From the NCBI GenBank assembly GCA_023213235.1, contig CP096137.1:2342908-2406907 (forward strand): a stretch of DNA of 64,000 bases, in the 5' to 3' direction. This DNA comes from Elusimicrobiota bacterium (GTDB lineage Bacteria; Elusimicrobiota; Elusimicrobia; UBA1565; UBA9628). Both the position numbers and the translations under genes were made by a program. Shown piece by piece: positions 9,469-18,064 of this stretch (position 1 is the stretch's first letter; each line of letters starts with the position of its first letter). The notes under the pieces are model-generated. The model did no database searches. It worked only from the letters and a program-made list of their open reading frames with translations, and was not told where the DNA came from.

Positions 9469-10041
9469 TTAGACGTCCCGGACGTCCGAAAAGTGTCGCG
9501 CCGCTTCCAGCAGCTCGGCGCGGGCGCGCCTCAACCGCGCCTTGACCGAATCGAGCGAGCAGGACATCGCGTCGGCGATCTCCTCGTAGCTGAGCCCCTC
9601 GGTCTCGCGCAAGGTCAGCGCGAGGCGCTGCTCGGGGTTCAGGCGCGCGAGCAGGCGTTCGGCCGTGTCTCTCGCCTCGAGCGCCTTGGCGGGGGACTCC
9701 TCCGAGAGGGCGAGCCCGAGGGCCGCCCCGTCGGCCTCGAGCAGGGCGTCGAGCGACTCGGAGCGCCGGCGCGACGCCGCGCGAAGGACGTCGAGGCAGT
9801 GGTTGACGGCGATCCGGTGCAGCCAGGTGGCGAAGGCCGACCGGCCGTCGAAGCGCCCGAGGGACCGGTGGGCCTTCAGAAAGGTCTCCTGCGCCGCGTC
9901 GTCGGCCTCGGCGGGCCCGCCGAGCGTCGCCTCGCACAGCGCGCGCACGCGCGGCGCGTGCCGCCGCACGAGTTCGGCGAAGGCGGCGTCGTCGCCGCCC
10001 GCCGCGCGACGGGCGAGATCCTCGTCCCTCGGCTCGCCCAT
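9469..10041 (-). CDS. ECF-family RNA polymerase sigma factor
   Basis: A 190-residue sigma-70 family protein with only regions 2 and 4. Region 2 has DDAAQETFLKAHRSL and the melting segment AFATWLHRIAVNHCLD. Region 4 has LTLRETEGLSYEEIADAM followed by SVKARLRRARAEL. It is paired with a downstream zinc anti-sigma gene, then ZraP-like, tolC and macAB genes, so it probably controls this export block. The start lies one base after the stop of the RND gene (TAG-G-ATG), so it can also be read from the tetR operon. Confidence 0.93.
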   Translation of the reverse strand: MGEPRDEDLARRAAGGDDAAFAELVRRHAPRVRALCEATLGGPAEADDAAQETFLKAHRSLGRFDGRSAFATWLHRIAVNHCLDVLRAASRRRSESLDALLEADGAALGLALSEESPAKALEARDTAERLLARLNPEQRLALTLRETEGLSYEEIADAMSCSLDSVKARLRRARAELLEAARHFSDVRDV

Positions 10042-10042
10042 C

Positions 10043-13000
10043 CTAGCGCGCGGCGGCCCCGAACTTCTCGTCCTTGAGCCGCTCGGCCTCGCGCACGGCG
10101 CGCATGACGGCGGCCGTCGTCTCGGTCGCCCGTCCGCTCTCGACGCGGACGAGCAGGCTGTAGGCGGCGGGCACGACGAACAAGGTCAGCAAGGTCGACA
10201 CCGACACGCCGCCGATCAGCGAGAGCGCCATCGGCACCGTCGTCTCCGAGCCGGCGCCGCGCGAGAGCGCGGTCGGGACCGCGGCCGCGATCGTCGCGAC
10301 CGAGGTCATCAGGATCGGCCGCAGGCGCACCGGGCAGGCGTCGAGCAGGGCCGCGCGGGGCTCGAGGCCCTCCTCGCGCCGCTGGTTCGTGAAGTCGACG
10401 AGCATGATCGAGTTCTTTTTGACAAGGCCCATGAGGAGCAGCAGGCCGATCATCGAATTGATGTTCAGGCTGCGGTCGAACGCGAGCAAGGTCAGGAACG
10501 CGCCCGACATGCTGAACGGGAGGGCTAAGAGGACCGTGAACGGGTGCACGAAGCTGTTGAACTGCGAGCCGAGCACCATGTAGGCCACCAGGATTCCCAG
10601 GACCAGCGCGAACAGCAGGCTCTGGAACGACTCCTTGAACGTCTGCGAAGAGCCGGAGAGGACGACGTGGTAGCCGTCGGGCAGCGTCTCCTTGGCCAGC
10701 TTCTCGACGTCGGCGAGCACCTGCGCTTGGGATTTCCCGGGCGCCACGTTGGCGAACACGCCGATCGCGCGCTCCCGGTCCTTGCGCGTGATCGCGAGCA
10801 AGGTCGGCTCCTCGTCGATGTCCACGACGTCCGACATGCGGATCATCTCGCCCCGCTGGTTGCGCACGTAGAGGCGGCGGATCGCGTCGGCCGACAGGCG
10901 GTCGCCCGTCTCGGCGCGCACGCGCACGTCGTAGCGGCGGCCGTTGTCGGTGAAGAGGCCCGAGCGCACGCCGCCGATCATCGCGTTGATGGTCGTCCCG
11001 ATCGACTGGATGCTGACGCCGCGGGCGTACGCCTTCTGCCGGTTCGGGTGGACCCGGATCTCCGGGAGGCCGGTCTTGTAGTCGGTGTCGACGTCCACGA
11101 CGGAACCGGACTTCTCCAATTTCTCCTTCAGCTCGACCGCGGACTTGGTGAGGATGTCCCAGTTGGGGCCGCGGACGGTGAATTCGATCGGGAAGCCGCG
11201 CGAGGACGAGAAGCCGCCCTGCGAGAGGTCCATGATGAACGCGCGCATCGACGGGATCGCGTTGAGGTCCTTGCGCGCGGCGGCCATCATCGTGCCCTGC
11301 GTGATCTTCTTGCCGTCGGGGCCGAGCGGGCGCTCGGAAATCGGCTTCATCGTCAGGAACATCATGCCCGCGTTGACCTCGCCGCCGCCGAAGCCTCCGA
11401 CGGCCGCGTAATAGCGGTCGAGAGCCGGCTGCTTCAGCAGCCACGCCTCGACCTCCTTGAACTTGGCGTCGGTGAACTCCATCGAAGAGCCGACGGGGGT
11501 CTCGAGGCGCATCATGAACATCGACTGGTCCTGCGCGGGGACGAACTCCTTGCGGATGTACTTCACCGAGATCATCGAGAGCGCGAAGAACAGCGCGGCG
11601 GCGCCGACCGTCTTCCAGCGGCGGTCGAGCGTCCAGGCGAGGCCCCGGCGATAGCGCTCGGTCAGCGAGGCGAACGTGCGGTCGACGGCCTGGATGATCC
11701 GGTTGCCGTGCGTCGCGGTCTCGAGGAACTGCGACGTGCGCATCGGAGCGAGCGTGAGCGCCTCGAGCAGCGAGAAGCTGACGGCCGCCGAGATCGTCAC
11801 GCCGAACTGGAAGAAGAACTTGCCGATGATGCCCTTCATGAACACGACGGGCAGGAAGATCGCGAGGATGGCGAGCGTGGCCGCCAGCGCGGCGAACGCG
11901 ATCTCGCGCGCCCCGAACACCGACGCGTCGAGGCGGTTCTTGCCGAGCTCGTGGTGCCGCACGATGTTCTCGAGCACCATGATCGCGTCGTCGACGACGA
12001 TGCCGATGGACAAGGTGAGGCCGAGCAGGGTGAACGAGTTCAGCGTGAAGCCGAGGAAGTAGGTCACGATGAACGTCCCGAGAACCGACGTCGGGATCGC
12101 GAGCAGCACGTTCAGGGTGGAGGACCACGAGCCCAGGAACAGCCAGCACACGAGCGACGTCAGCACGGCCGCGAGAATCAGATGGTGCGTCAACTCGGCG
12201 ACGGACTGCTTGATGAACTGCGTGGAGTCGAAGTTGACGCCGAGCTTCATGCCCTTGGGCAGGCCGGGCTTGATCTCCTCCATGCGCTTCTTGACGCGGT
12301 CGGCGATCTCGACGGCGTTGGCGCCGCGCTGCTTGCGGATGCCGATGCCGACGGCACGTGATCCGTTTACTCGAGAAATGCGGCGCTGATCGGCGAGGCC
12401 GTCCTCGATGCGCGCGACGCGCTTGAGCGGGATCGGCACGTGGATCGCCTGGCCGCCGCGCTGGGTGATCAGCAGCTCGCCGAACTTCGCGGGATCGGAG
12501 AACTCGCCGAGCGTGCGGACGTTGAACTCTTTGGTCGGCGTCTCGATCTGGCCGGCCGGGACCTCGGCGTGCTCGCGGCGGATGGCGGCGAGGACGTCCT
12601 CGACCGTGATCTGCTCGGCCGCCATCTTCTCGGCGTCGAGCCAGACGCGCAGGTTGCGGTTGATCAGCCCGCCGAGGAAGATGTCGCCGACGCCGGGAAC
12701 GGTCTGGAACTTGTTCTTGAGCACGTCCTGCGTGTACACCATCAGGTCTTTGACGGGGACGTCGTCGCCGGAAACCGCGAGCCACATGATCGGCTGGTCC
12801 TCGGGGTTGACCTTCATGACGATGGGGGGATCGATGTCGCGCGGCAGGCGCTGCTGGGCCTGCGCGATCTTCGTCTGGATCTCCTGCAGCGCGAAGTCGA
12901 CGGGCCGGTCGAGCTCGAGCTCGACGGTGATCGCGGCCTGGCCGAGCTTGGAGGAGGAGCTGATCTGCTTGACGCCTTGGACGGAGGTCACCGCGTCCTC

Positions 13001-13201
13001 GATGACGTCGACGACCTCGGCCTCCATGATCTCCGGCGCGGCGCCGTCCCAGGTCACGGTGATGTTGACGACGGGGAAGTCGACGTCCGGCATCTGCGAA
13101 ACGCCCATGCGGCTGTAGCCGACCCAGCCGAAGAGCATCAGCCCGAACATGAGCATCCAGGCGAAGACGGGGTTCTTGATGGAAAGGTCGGAAATCGTCA
13201 C
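10043..13201 (-). CDS. RND multidrug efflux permease (HAE1/AcrB type)
   Basis: A 1052-residue proton-driven inner-membrane pump of the hydrophobe/amphiphile RND family. Landmarks are the N-terminal helix entering NPVFAWMLMFG, the TM4 acidic pair in VDDAIMVLENIV, and the TM10 lysine region GLVKKNSIMLVDF. Two large periplasmic loops are present. The start is GTG at 13201, overlapping the tolC stop by 4 bp (GTGA). No adaptor gene lies between it and its TolC partner, which is unusual because these operons normally carry one. Expression is expected to follow the TetR repressor at the head of the operon. Confidence 0.93.
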   Translation of the reverse strand: MTISDLSIKNPVFAWMLMFGLMLFGWVGYSRMGVSQMPDVDFPVVNITVTWDGAAPEIMEAEVVDVIEDAVTSVQGVKQISSSSKLGQAAITVELELDRPVDFALQEIQTKIAQAQQRLPRDIDPPIVMKVNPEDQPIMWLAVSGDDVPVKDLMVYTQDVLKNKFQTVPGVGDIFLGGLINRNLRVWLDAEKMAAEQITVEDVLAAIRREHAEVPAGQIETPTKEFNVRTLGEFSDPAKFGELLITQRGGQAIHVPIPLKRVARIEDGLADQRRISRVNGSRAVGIGIRKQRGANAVEIADRVKKRMEEIKPGLPKGMKLGVNFDSTQFIKQSVAELTHHLILAAVLTSLVCWLFLGSWSSTLNVLLAIPTSVLGTFIVTYFLGFTLNSFTLLGLTLSIGIVVDDAIMVLENIVRHHELGKNRLDASVFGAREIAFAALAATLAILAIFLPVVFMKGIIGKFFFQFGVTISAAVSFSLLEALTLAPMRTSQFLETATHGNRIIQAVDRTFASLTERYRRGLAWTLDRRWKTVGAAALFFALSMISVKYIRKEFVPAQDQSMFMMRLETPVGSSMEFTDAKFKEVEAWLLKQPALDRYYAAVGGFGGGEVNAGMMFLTMKPISERPLGPDGKKITQGTMMAAARKDLNAIPSMRAFIMDLSQGGFSSSRGFPIEFTVRGPNWDILTKSAVELKEKLEKSGSVVDVDTDYKTGLPEIRVHPNRQKAYARGVSIQSIGTTINAMIGGVRSGLFTDNGRRYDVRVRAETGDRLSADAIRRLYVRNQRGEMIRMSDVVDIDEEPTLLAITRKDRERAIGVFANVAPGKSQAQVLADVEKLAKETLPDGYHVVLSGSSQTFKESFQSLLFALVLGILVAYMVLGSQFNSFVHPFTVLLALPFSMSGAFLTLLAFDRSLNINSMIGLLLLMGLVKKNSIMLVDFTNQRREEGLEPRAALLDACPVRLRPILMTSVATIAAAVPTALSRGAGSETTVPMALSLIGGVSVSTLLTLFVVPAAYSLLVRVESGRATETTAAVMRAVREAERLKDEKFGAAAR

Positions 13202-14474
13202 AGGGAGCCTCCGGGAACGCCCGCCGCGACCTCGAGCCGCACGCGGGACCAGTACGAGTCGACGCGCGCGGCGTTGAGCGCGAGGCGCGTCTGCTGCAGG
13301 ACGTTGAGGCCGCCGAGCACGTCGAGGTTCGTGACCTGCCCGAGCCGGTAGTCGTCGCTCTGGGCCTTCGCGTTCTGCTCGGCCAGCTTCTCCGCCGCGT
13401 CGAGCGCCGCGACGACCGAGTACGAGGCCGTCAGGTCCTGGTACGCCGAGCGCGTCTCGAGCTCCGCCGTGCGCACGGCCTGCGACAGCGCGGCGTCCTG
13501 GGCCTTCGCGCGCGCCTTCGCCTGCCGCGACTGCGCGCTGATCTCGCCGCCCGCCCACAGCGGGAGGGAGCCGGTGATCGTCGCGTCCCACTTCACGTCC
13601 TGCGTGAAGGACGGCGGGCGCTTCAGGTAATAGTTCGCGTCGGCCGAGATGGAGGGCCAGCGCCGACGCGTGACGACCTTGATCGAGTCCTCGGCGGCGT
13701 TCTTCTCGGCGCGGGCCGACTCGACGTCGGCGCGGCCGCGCGCGCGCGACAGCGCCGCGTCGAGCGCGGGGGAGCCGCCGGCACGGGAACGGGGGCGGGC
13801 GCCAGGCGCTCGTCGAGGCCGGTCAGGAAGCCGAGGCGGAATTGCGCGACCTGCTCGGCCGCCCGCGCGCTCTCGAGTTGGGCGACGAGCTGGGCGGCCT
13901 GCGACTCGGCGGCGAGGTGCTCGCTCGGGCGGGCGCGTCCGAGGCGGCGGAACTCCTTGAGGTCCTTCACGCGGTCGCGGGTGATGTCGAGCAGGGCCGA
14001 CCGGATGCGGATGTCCTCCTGGGCGGCCGACAGGTCCAGATAGGACCGCGCGACGTCCCTGTAGAGGAGGTGCTTGGCGCGGGCCAGGCGCAGCTCGGCG
14101 GCGCGTCCCTGGTCCTTGGACGCGCGGTAGGCGAGGAACTCGCGGAAGCCCGAGAACAGGGGCTGCTGCAGGTTCACCCAGGCCTGCTCGCGCTGGCGCT
14201 GAAGGAAGAGGCCGCTCTGGCCGCGCGGCACGTCCTGGAACGTCTCGGTGCCGAACACGGTCAGCCGCGGCATCACGCGCGAGAAGATCTCCTCGGCGCG
14301 GGCCACGGTCTCCTCGTACGTCGCGCCGGAGATCGCGATCTCCTCGCTGCGCGCCAGCGCGAGCTCGTAGGCCTCGGGCAGGGCGATCGGGCGGCCGGAG
14401 ACGGGGGCCGTCGACGCGGCCTGGGCCGCGGCGAGGGAGGGCAGCAGCAGGAGCGCGGCGAGGAACGCCCTCAC
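13198..14474 (-). CDS. TolC-like outer-membrane efflux protein, frameshifted in sequence
   Basis: Outer-membrane channel for the RND pump that follows. It starts with GTG at 14474, overlapping the tetR stop as GTGA, and opens with signal peptide MRAFLAALLLLPSLAAAQA. Two OEP repeats follow, with typical segments ALARSEEIAISGA and WVNLQQPLFSGF in the first half and LPLWAGGEISAQ in the second. The frame breaks in the G run 13768-13772; one base restores 425 residues. A long upstream open frame is only tetR antisense-frame noise. Confidence 0.87.
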
Positions 14475-15076
14475 AGGGCGACTCCGCTGCCCTCGAGGAA
14501 GAAGGTGACGATCTTCTCCGCTTCCTTCTCGAGCGGCCGGTCGTGCTTCTCGAAGAGCTTGCGCATCGTCGCCGTGCGGCACAGCACGAAGAACGCGCCC
14601 GTCGCGAAGTCGAGGTCGGCGGACTTGCCGCCGTCCTTCGCGGCGAGGACGAGGATCGCGCGCATGCGCGCGTGGTTGGCCTTGAACTTGTCCATGAGCT
14701 TGTCGCAGGACTTGTCGCCGCAGCCCGGGAAGCGGCCCGTCGCGACCTGGGCCATGAAGTCGCGGTTGTGGTCGAAATGGTTCAGGACGACCTTCGCGGT
14801 CGCGAGAAGGAGGTCCTTGCCCGCGAGGCCGGTTTTGGGGAGGGTCTCGAGCTCGAGTCCCAGGCCGTCGACGAGGTCGGCGAACACCGCGGTGAAGAGC
14901 TCGTCCTTGCTCTTGTAGTGGAGAAACAGCGTGCCCTTCGCGACGCCCGCGTCGCGCGCGATGTCGTCGAGGACGAGGTCCTGGAACCCGCGCTTGACGA
15001 GGAGGCGGCGCGCCGAGGCGAGGATCAGGCGCTTCTTGGAATCGGGATCGCGGACGACGGTTTTCACGGTGGGCAT
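14471..15076 (-). CDS. TetR/AcrR-family transcriptional repressor
   Basis: A 201-residue regulator. The N-terminal helix-turn-helix spans about residues 15-60 (ILASARRLLVKRGF, then DDIARDAGVAKGTLFLHYKSKDEL). The C-terminal ligand domain is not recognisable in detail and holds two cysteines (GCGDKSCD). It heads the tolC-RND operon and has a perfect palindrome in its own promoter, so it probably represses itself and the pump. I chose the ATG at 15076, with an AGGA site, over a longer frame through the operator. Confidence 0.92.
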   Translation of the reverse strand: MPTVKTVVRDPDSKKRLILASARRLLVKRGFQDLVLDDIARDAGVAKGTLFLHYKSKDELFTAVFADLVDGLGLELETLPKTGLAGKDLLLATAKVVLNHFDHNRDFMAQVATGRFPGCGDKSCDKLMDKFKANHARMRAILVLAAKDGGKSADLDFATGAFFVLCRTATMRKLFEKHDRPLEKEAEKIVTFFLEGSGVAL

Positions 15077-15085
15077 ATGAATTCC

Positions 15086-15113
15086 TATAATGACTGACTG
15101 GTTAGTCATTATA
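15086..15113. promoter_or_regulatory. TetR operator palindrome overlapping the tetR -10 box
   Basis: TATAATGACT and AGTCATTATA form perfect 10 bp arms around an 8 bp centre. The minus-strand TATAAT at 15108-15113 is the likely -10 box of tetR, so binding here would block transcription. Confidence 0.8.
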
Positions 15114-15155
15114 TTACCACCGGCTCGGCGATCTGTCAAGCGGCGTCAATACGCT

Positions 15156-15171
15156 ATGACCCGGAGGTCAT
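15156..15171. promoter_or_regulatory. candidate operator upstream of the DUF481 gene
   Basis: ATGACC-CGGA-GGTCAT has perfect 6 bp arms and sits just upstream of the -10 box of the DUF481 gene, a typical repressor position. The binding protein is unknown. Confidence 0.45.
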
Positions 15172-15173
15172 GA

Positions 15174-15179
15174 TAAAAT
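15174..15179 (+). promoter_or_regulatory. -10 box of the DUF481 gene
   Basis: TAAAAT, 6 nt before the ATG at 15186. Confidence 0.55.
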
Positions 15180-15185
15180 CACCCC

Positions 15186-15890
15186 ATGAAAACCCTCGCG
15201 CCGCTCTGCCTCCTCGTCCTCGCCGTCCCGGCCGCCGCCAAGCCGTGGAAGAACGCCCTCGAACTGTCGTTCGTCTCCGCGAACGGAAACTCGAAGACGC
15301 AGACGACCTCGGCCAAGGACTCGTTCTCGTACGACTTCGACGCGCTGACCAGGCTCGAGCTCGAGGGCGGCGGACTCGGAGCGCGCAGCGACGGCCGCGT
15401 CACGGCCGAGCAGTATTTCGCGCAGGAGAAGCTCTCGCGCAAGGTCACGGACCGGAACTACGTCTTCGAGAAGTACCGCTGGGACCGGAACCTGTTCGCC
15501 GGCATCCTGCACCGCCACGACTTCTCCGTCGGCTTCGGCCGCGAGCTGTGGAAGACCCCGAAGGACCTGCTCATCGGGGAGCTGGCTCCCGGCTACCTCA
15601 ACGAGGAGCGCCTCGGCGACAAGCGCCTGAGCTTCGCGTCGGCCCGCGCGTACGCGAAGTACGAGCGGTCGCTCAGCGAGACGGCCAAGTTCTCGCAGGA
15701 CGCCGAGTACGTGCTGAGCCTGGCCGACGCGCGCGACGCGCGCATGAACACCGAGACCGCCCTCGTCGCCGCGCTGACGACCTCGCTGTCGGTCAAGAAC
15801 TCCTTCGTCTGGCGGCACATGTCGCGCCCGCCGGCCGGCAAGCGCAAGGACGACACGATCCTGTCGGTCGCGCTGATCGCCTCCTTCTAA
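15186..15890 (+). CDS. DUF481 (YdiY-like) outer-membrane protein
   Basis: A 234-residue exported protein with a signal peptide (MKTLAPLCLLVLAVPAAA) and a body of alternating hydrophobic residues expected to form a small beta barrel. It contains the family landmarks LELSFVSANGNSKTQT near the N-terminus and a C-terminal strand ending LSVALIASF, an outer-membrane-type last residue (Phe). Family members are salt- or alkali-inducible in some bacteria, but the function is not established. It has its own promoter and operator, and diverges from tetR. Confidence 0.78.
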   Translation: MKTLAPLCLLVLAVPAAAKPWKNALELSFVSANGNSKTQTTSAKDSFSYDFDALTRLELEGGGLGARSDGRVTAEQYFAQEKLSRKVTDRNYVFEKYRWDRNLFAGILHRHDFSVGFGRELWKTPKDLLIGELAPGYLNEERLGDKRLSFASARAYAKYERSLSETAKFSQDAEYVLSLADARDARMNTETALVAALTTSLSVKNSFVWRHMSRPPAGKRKDDTILSVALIASF

Positions 15891-15896
15891 AGGAAG

Positions 15897-16259
15897 CTAG
15901 AGCCCCGCGCGCAGCAGCGCGAGGGCGAGCAGGGCCGGAACGCCCTGCAAGAGGAAGATCGTCCCGCGCGCCGTGAGGCCGCCGGCGGCGCCGGCGACGG
16001 CGACGCAGCCGAGGAAGAACGTCTTGAGCTGGGGCGCGAGAGCCGGGTCCGCCGTGAGCGCCCAGCCGAGCCCGGCGGCGAGGAACAGGTTGTAGACGCC
16101 CTGATTCTTCGCGAACACGGCCGCCGCTCCCGCCTGCTCCGCCGCGGTCAGACCGAAGACGCGGCGGCCGAGCGGCGTCTCGAACAGCAACGTCTCGAGC
16201 GCGAAGAAGGCCGCGTGCTGGGCGGCGACGAACCCGATCAGGGCGGAGGAAGCCGTCAC
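15897..16259 (-). CDS. DUF1304 family membrane protein
   Basis: A 120-residue protein with four hydrophobic helices. It includes the family pattern AAQHAAFFALETLLFETP near the start, then FAKNQGVYNLFLAAGL and an FFLGCVAVAGAAGG helix. DUF1304 proteins are small inner-membrane proteins of unknown role. The GTG start at 16259 is set by a TAGAAT box 6 nt upstream. It lies convergently to the DUF481 gene with 6 bp between stops. Confidence 0.8.
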   Translation of the reverse strand: MTASSALIGFVAAQHAAFFALETLLFETPLGRRVFGLTAAEQAGAAAVFAKNQGVYNLFLAAGLGWALTADPALAPQLKTFFLGCVAVAGAAGGLTARGTIFLLQGVPALLALALLRAGL

Positions 16260-16265
16260 GCCCGG

Positions 16266-16271
16266 ATTCTA
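16266..16271 (-). promoter_or_regulatory. -10 box of the DUF1304 gene
   Basis: TAGAAT on the minus strand, 6 nt before the GTG at 16259. It lies just beyond the 3' end of the neighbouring exported-protein gene. Confidence 0.5.
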
Positions 16272-16273
16272 TC

Positions 16274-16795
16274 CTATTGAGGCTTCGGCGTCAGCGAGAG
16301 CGCGTGAGCCCGGACGAAGCGCACCGACACGAGATCTCCCTCGCGCGTCCCGTCGAACCCCGGGACGGACGGCTCGACACCGAGCCTGAGCGGGGCGCCG
16401 CCGTCGGGGAGGAGGACGAGCTCGCGCCTCGCGCGGTCCACGGACACGACGCGTCCGGAGGCCGCGACGGTGCTCGGAGTCGACGCGTCGGCCGCCGCGA
16501 GCGCGCGCTCCTCGGCCGCGGACGGCGCCCCGGGGCGCGAAATCGAAGACGCGGAGGCCGGCACGTACTGGACCTCGACGACGGACCCCGGCGCCAGGCG
16601 CGACACGTCGAAGACCTCCTCGGGCACGAGGATCTCGACGCCGCGGCCGGAGCGGTCGCGAAGCGTCACGACGCGGGTCGTCCGGTCGACGGCGCCCACC
16701 TCGCCGCGCGCGGAGACGATTTCGGTCGGATAGAGCGGAGGAAGAGCCGCGGCCGGGCCGCAGGCCAGCAGGACGGCGATCAAGAAGCGTTTCAT
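16274..16795 (-). CDS. exported protein with an internal duplication, unknown function
   Basis: A 173-residue protein with a signal peptide (MKRFLIAVLLACGPAAA). The mature part contains two related segments of about 50 residues. The first begins RGEVGAVDRTTRVVTL and ends VVEVQYVPA. The second begins SGRVVSVDRARRELVL and ends LVSVRFVRA. Each looks like a small beta barrel (OB-like) judging by its alternating pattern. I do not recognise a family. The ATG at 16795 has an AGGA site upstream; an in-frame extension to 16858 lacks support. It lies between lpxD and a DUF1304 gene on the same strand. Confidence 0.6.
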   Translation of the reverse strand: MKRFLIAVLLACGPAAALPPLYPTEIVSARGEVGAVDRTTRVVTLRDRSGRGVEILVPEEVFDVSRLAPGSVVEVQYVPASASSISRPGAPSAAEERALAAADASTPSTVAASGRVVSVDRARRELVLLPDGGAPLRLGVEPSVPGFDGTREGDLVSVRFVRAHALSLTPKPQ

Positions 16796-16868
16796 GGGGG
16801 AGTCCTCCTTCGCCCAGTGTACGGCCGCCGCGCGCGGGGCGCGATGGCGGCCGGGCAACGCTTTCGTG

Positions 16869-17918
16869 CTAGGCCGGCGTCTTGAGCCGCGCGACTTCGG
16901 CCTCGAGCTCGCGGAACTTCACGAGGAGCTCGGGCAGCTTCGCGAGCGAGGCGTTCATCTTGTGCATCTCGCGCGCGGGACGAGCCGGGGAGCCGAAGTA
17001 GGCCGTCTTGGCCTCGGTGTCCTGCGCGATCGCCGAGAAGCCCATGACGACGGTGCCCGCCTTGAGCAAAGTCTGCGGCTTGATGATGCACATGCCGGAG
17101 ATCATGACCCCGTCCTCGGCCGTGACCGAACCGCCGAGCGCGGAGTTGCCCACGATGTAGATGTAGCGGCCGATGCGGCAGTTGTGGCCGACGTGCACCT
17201 GGTCGTCGAACTTCGTGTGGTCGCCGATCGTCGTGCTCTCGATCGTCGCGCGGTCGACCGTGCAGGAGGCGCCGATCTCGACGTGGTCGCCGATCACGAC
17301 GTTGCCGATCTGCGGGACCTTGTGGCGGCCCGTCGGGCCGTCGTAAAAGCCGAAGCCGTCGGCGCCGATAACGGTGCAGCCGTGGATCACGCACTCCCGG
17401 CCGATCACGCAGCGATGGCCGAGGACCGAGTTCGGGCCGAGGGCGCTGCCCTCGCCGAGGACCGCGAACTGCTCGACGACCGCGCCCGCGTGCACGACGG
17501 CGCGCTCGCCGATCACGGCGCCTTCGAGGATCACGGCGCCCGGCAGGATCGAGGCGGAGGCCGCGACCTTGGCCGTCGGATGAACGAACGCCGCCGGCGA
17601 GACGCCGGGGGCGGGGCGCGGCGCCGTGTCGAAGCGCTTGAGGAGCGCGATGAGCGCCGGGCGCGCGGCCGCGTCGGGGGCGACGATCGCGTTGGCGAAC
17701 TTCGGCGCCAACGAGGCGATCGTCAGCACGGGCGCGCCCTCGACGAGGCGGGGGCGGCGCTTCAGGAAGGCGGGGGTCTCGACGAAGTAGATCCGGCCCT
17801 TGTCGGGCGCGTCGCCCTCTGCGAGAGCCTCGGCGTCCGCCGGCCCGGAGATCGGCAGGGCGGGGTCGCCGGTGAAGGGCAGGCCGAGCGTCGCGGCGAG
17901 GTCTTTGAGGGTGATCAT
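16869..17918 (-). CDS. lpxD: UDP-3-O-acylglucosamine N-acyltransferase (LpxD)
   Basis: Third enzyme of lipid A synthesis, adding the N-linked hydroxyacyl chain. Length is 349 residues. An N-terminal uridine-binding domain (to about 110) is followed by a long left-handed beta helix of hexapeptide repeats. The catalytic segment is DQVHVGHNCRIGR, preceded by TVIGADGFGFY and GNVVIGDHVEIGASCTVDRA. A C-terminal helix region follows. The ATG at 17918 overlaps the stop of a 47-residue ORF (ATGA), so the two are probably co-translated. It proves an outer membrane with lipid A. No other lpx gene is nearby. Confidence 0.95.
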   Translation of the reverse strand: MITLKDLAATLGLPFTGDPALPISGPADAEALAEGDAPDKGRIYFVETPAFLKRRPRLVEGAPVLTIASLAPKFANAIVAPDAAARPALIALLKRFDTAPRPAPGVSPAAFVHPTAKVAASASILPGAVILEGAVIGERAVVHAGAVVEQFAVLGEGSALGPNSVLGHRCVIGRECVIHGCTVIGADGFGFYDGPTGRHKVPQIGNVVIGDHVEIGASCTVDRATIESTTIGDHTKFDDQVHVGHNCRIGRYIYIVGNSALGGSVTAEDGVMISGMCIIKPQTLLKAGTVVMGFSAIAQDTEAKTAYFGSPARPAREMHKMNASLAKLPELLVKFRELEAEVARLKTPA

Positions 17919-18058
17919 GCCTTTCGCCTCTCTTCCATGCTCTTGTGGTGGGCGCACAGCCGGCGCTTGCCGGATTTCTTCAGGCCGCTCTTCTTCAGGC
18001 ATCGGTGAGCCTCGGTGTACGTCGAGGCGGGGGTGACGGCGTCGCACTGCTTCTTCAA
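17915..18058 (-). CDS. 47-residue Cys/His-rich protein upstream of lpxD
   Basis: Small basic protein read from a TTG codon at 18058, which lies exactly 6 nt after a TATCCT box. Its stop overlaps the lpxD start (ATGA). It holds C5, H18-C20, C35 and H37-H38 among many Lys and Arg, a spacing that could bind zinc. No family is recognised. Translational coupling to lpxD may be its only role, or it may be a genuine small protein. It diverges from the receiver gene at 18151, with 92 bp between them. Confidence 0.5.
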   Translation of the reverse strand: MKKQCDAVTPASTYTEAHRCLKKSGLKKSGKRRLCAHHKSMEERRKA

Positions 18059-18064
18059 GAGTCC

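Noticed and set aside
10544..12361. Open frame of 605 codons on the plus strand
   Set aside because: It is antisense to the RND pump and low in complexity (Glu/Arg/Asp/Val repeats).
9876..12785. Open frame of 969 codons on the minus strand
   Set aside because: It overlaps the RND pump in another frame and continues into the sigma gene. Composition is Arg/Pro-rich noise, while the pump frame is intact from 13201 to 10043.
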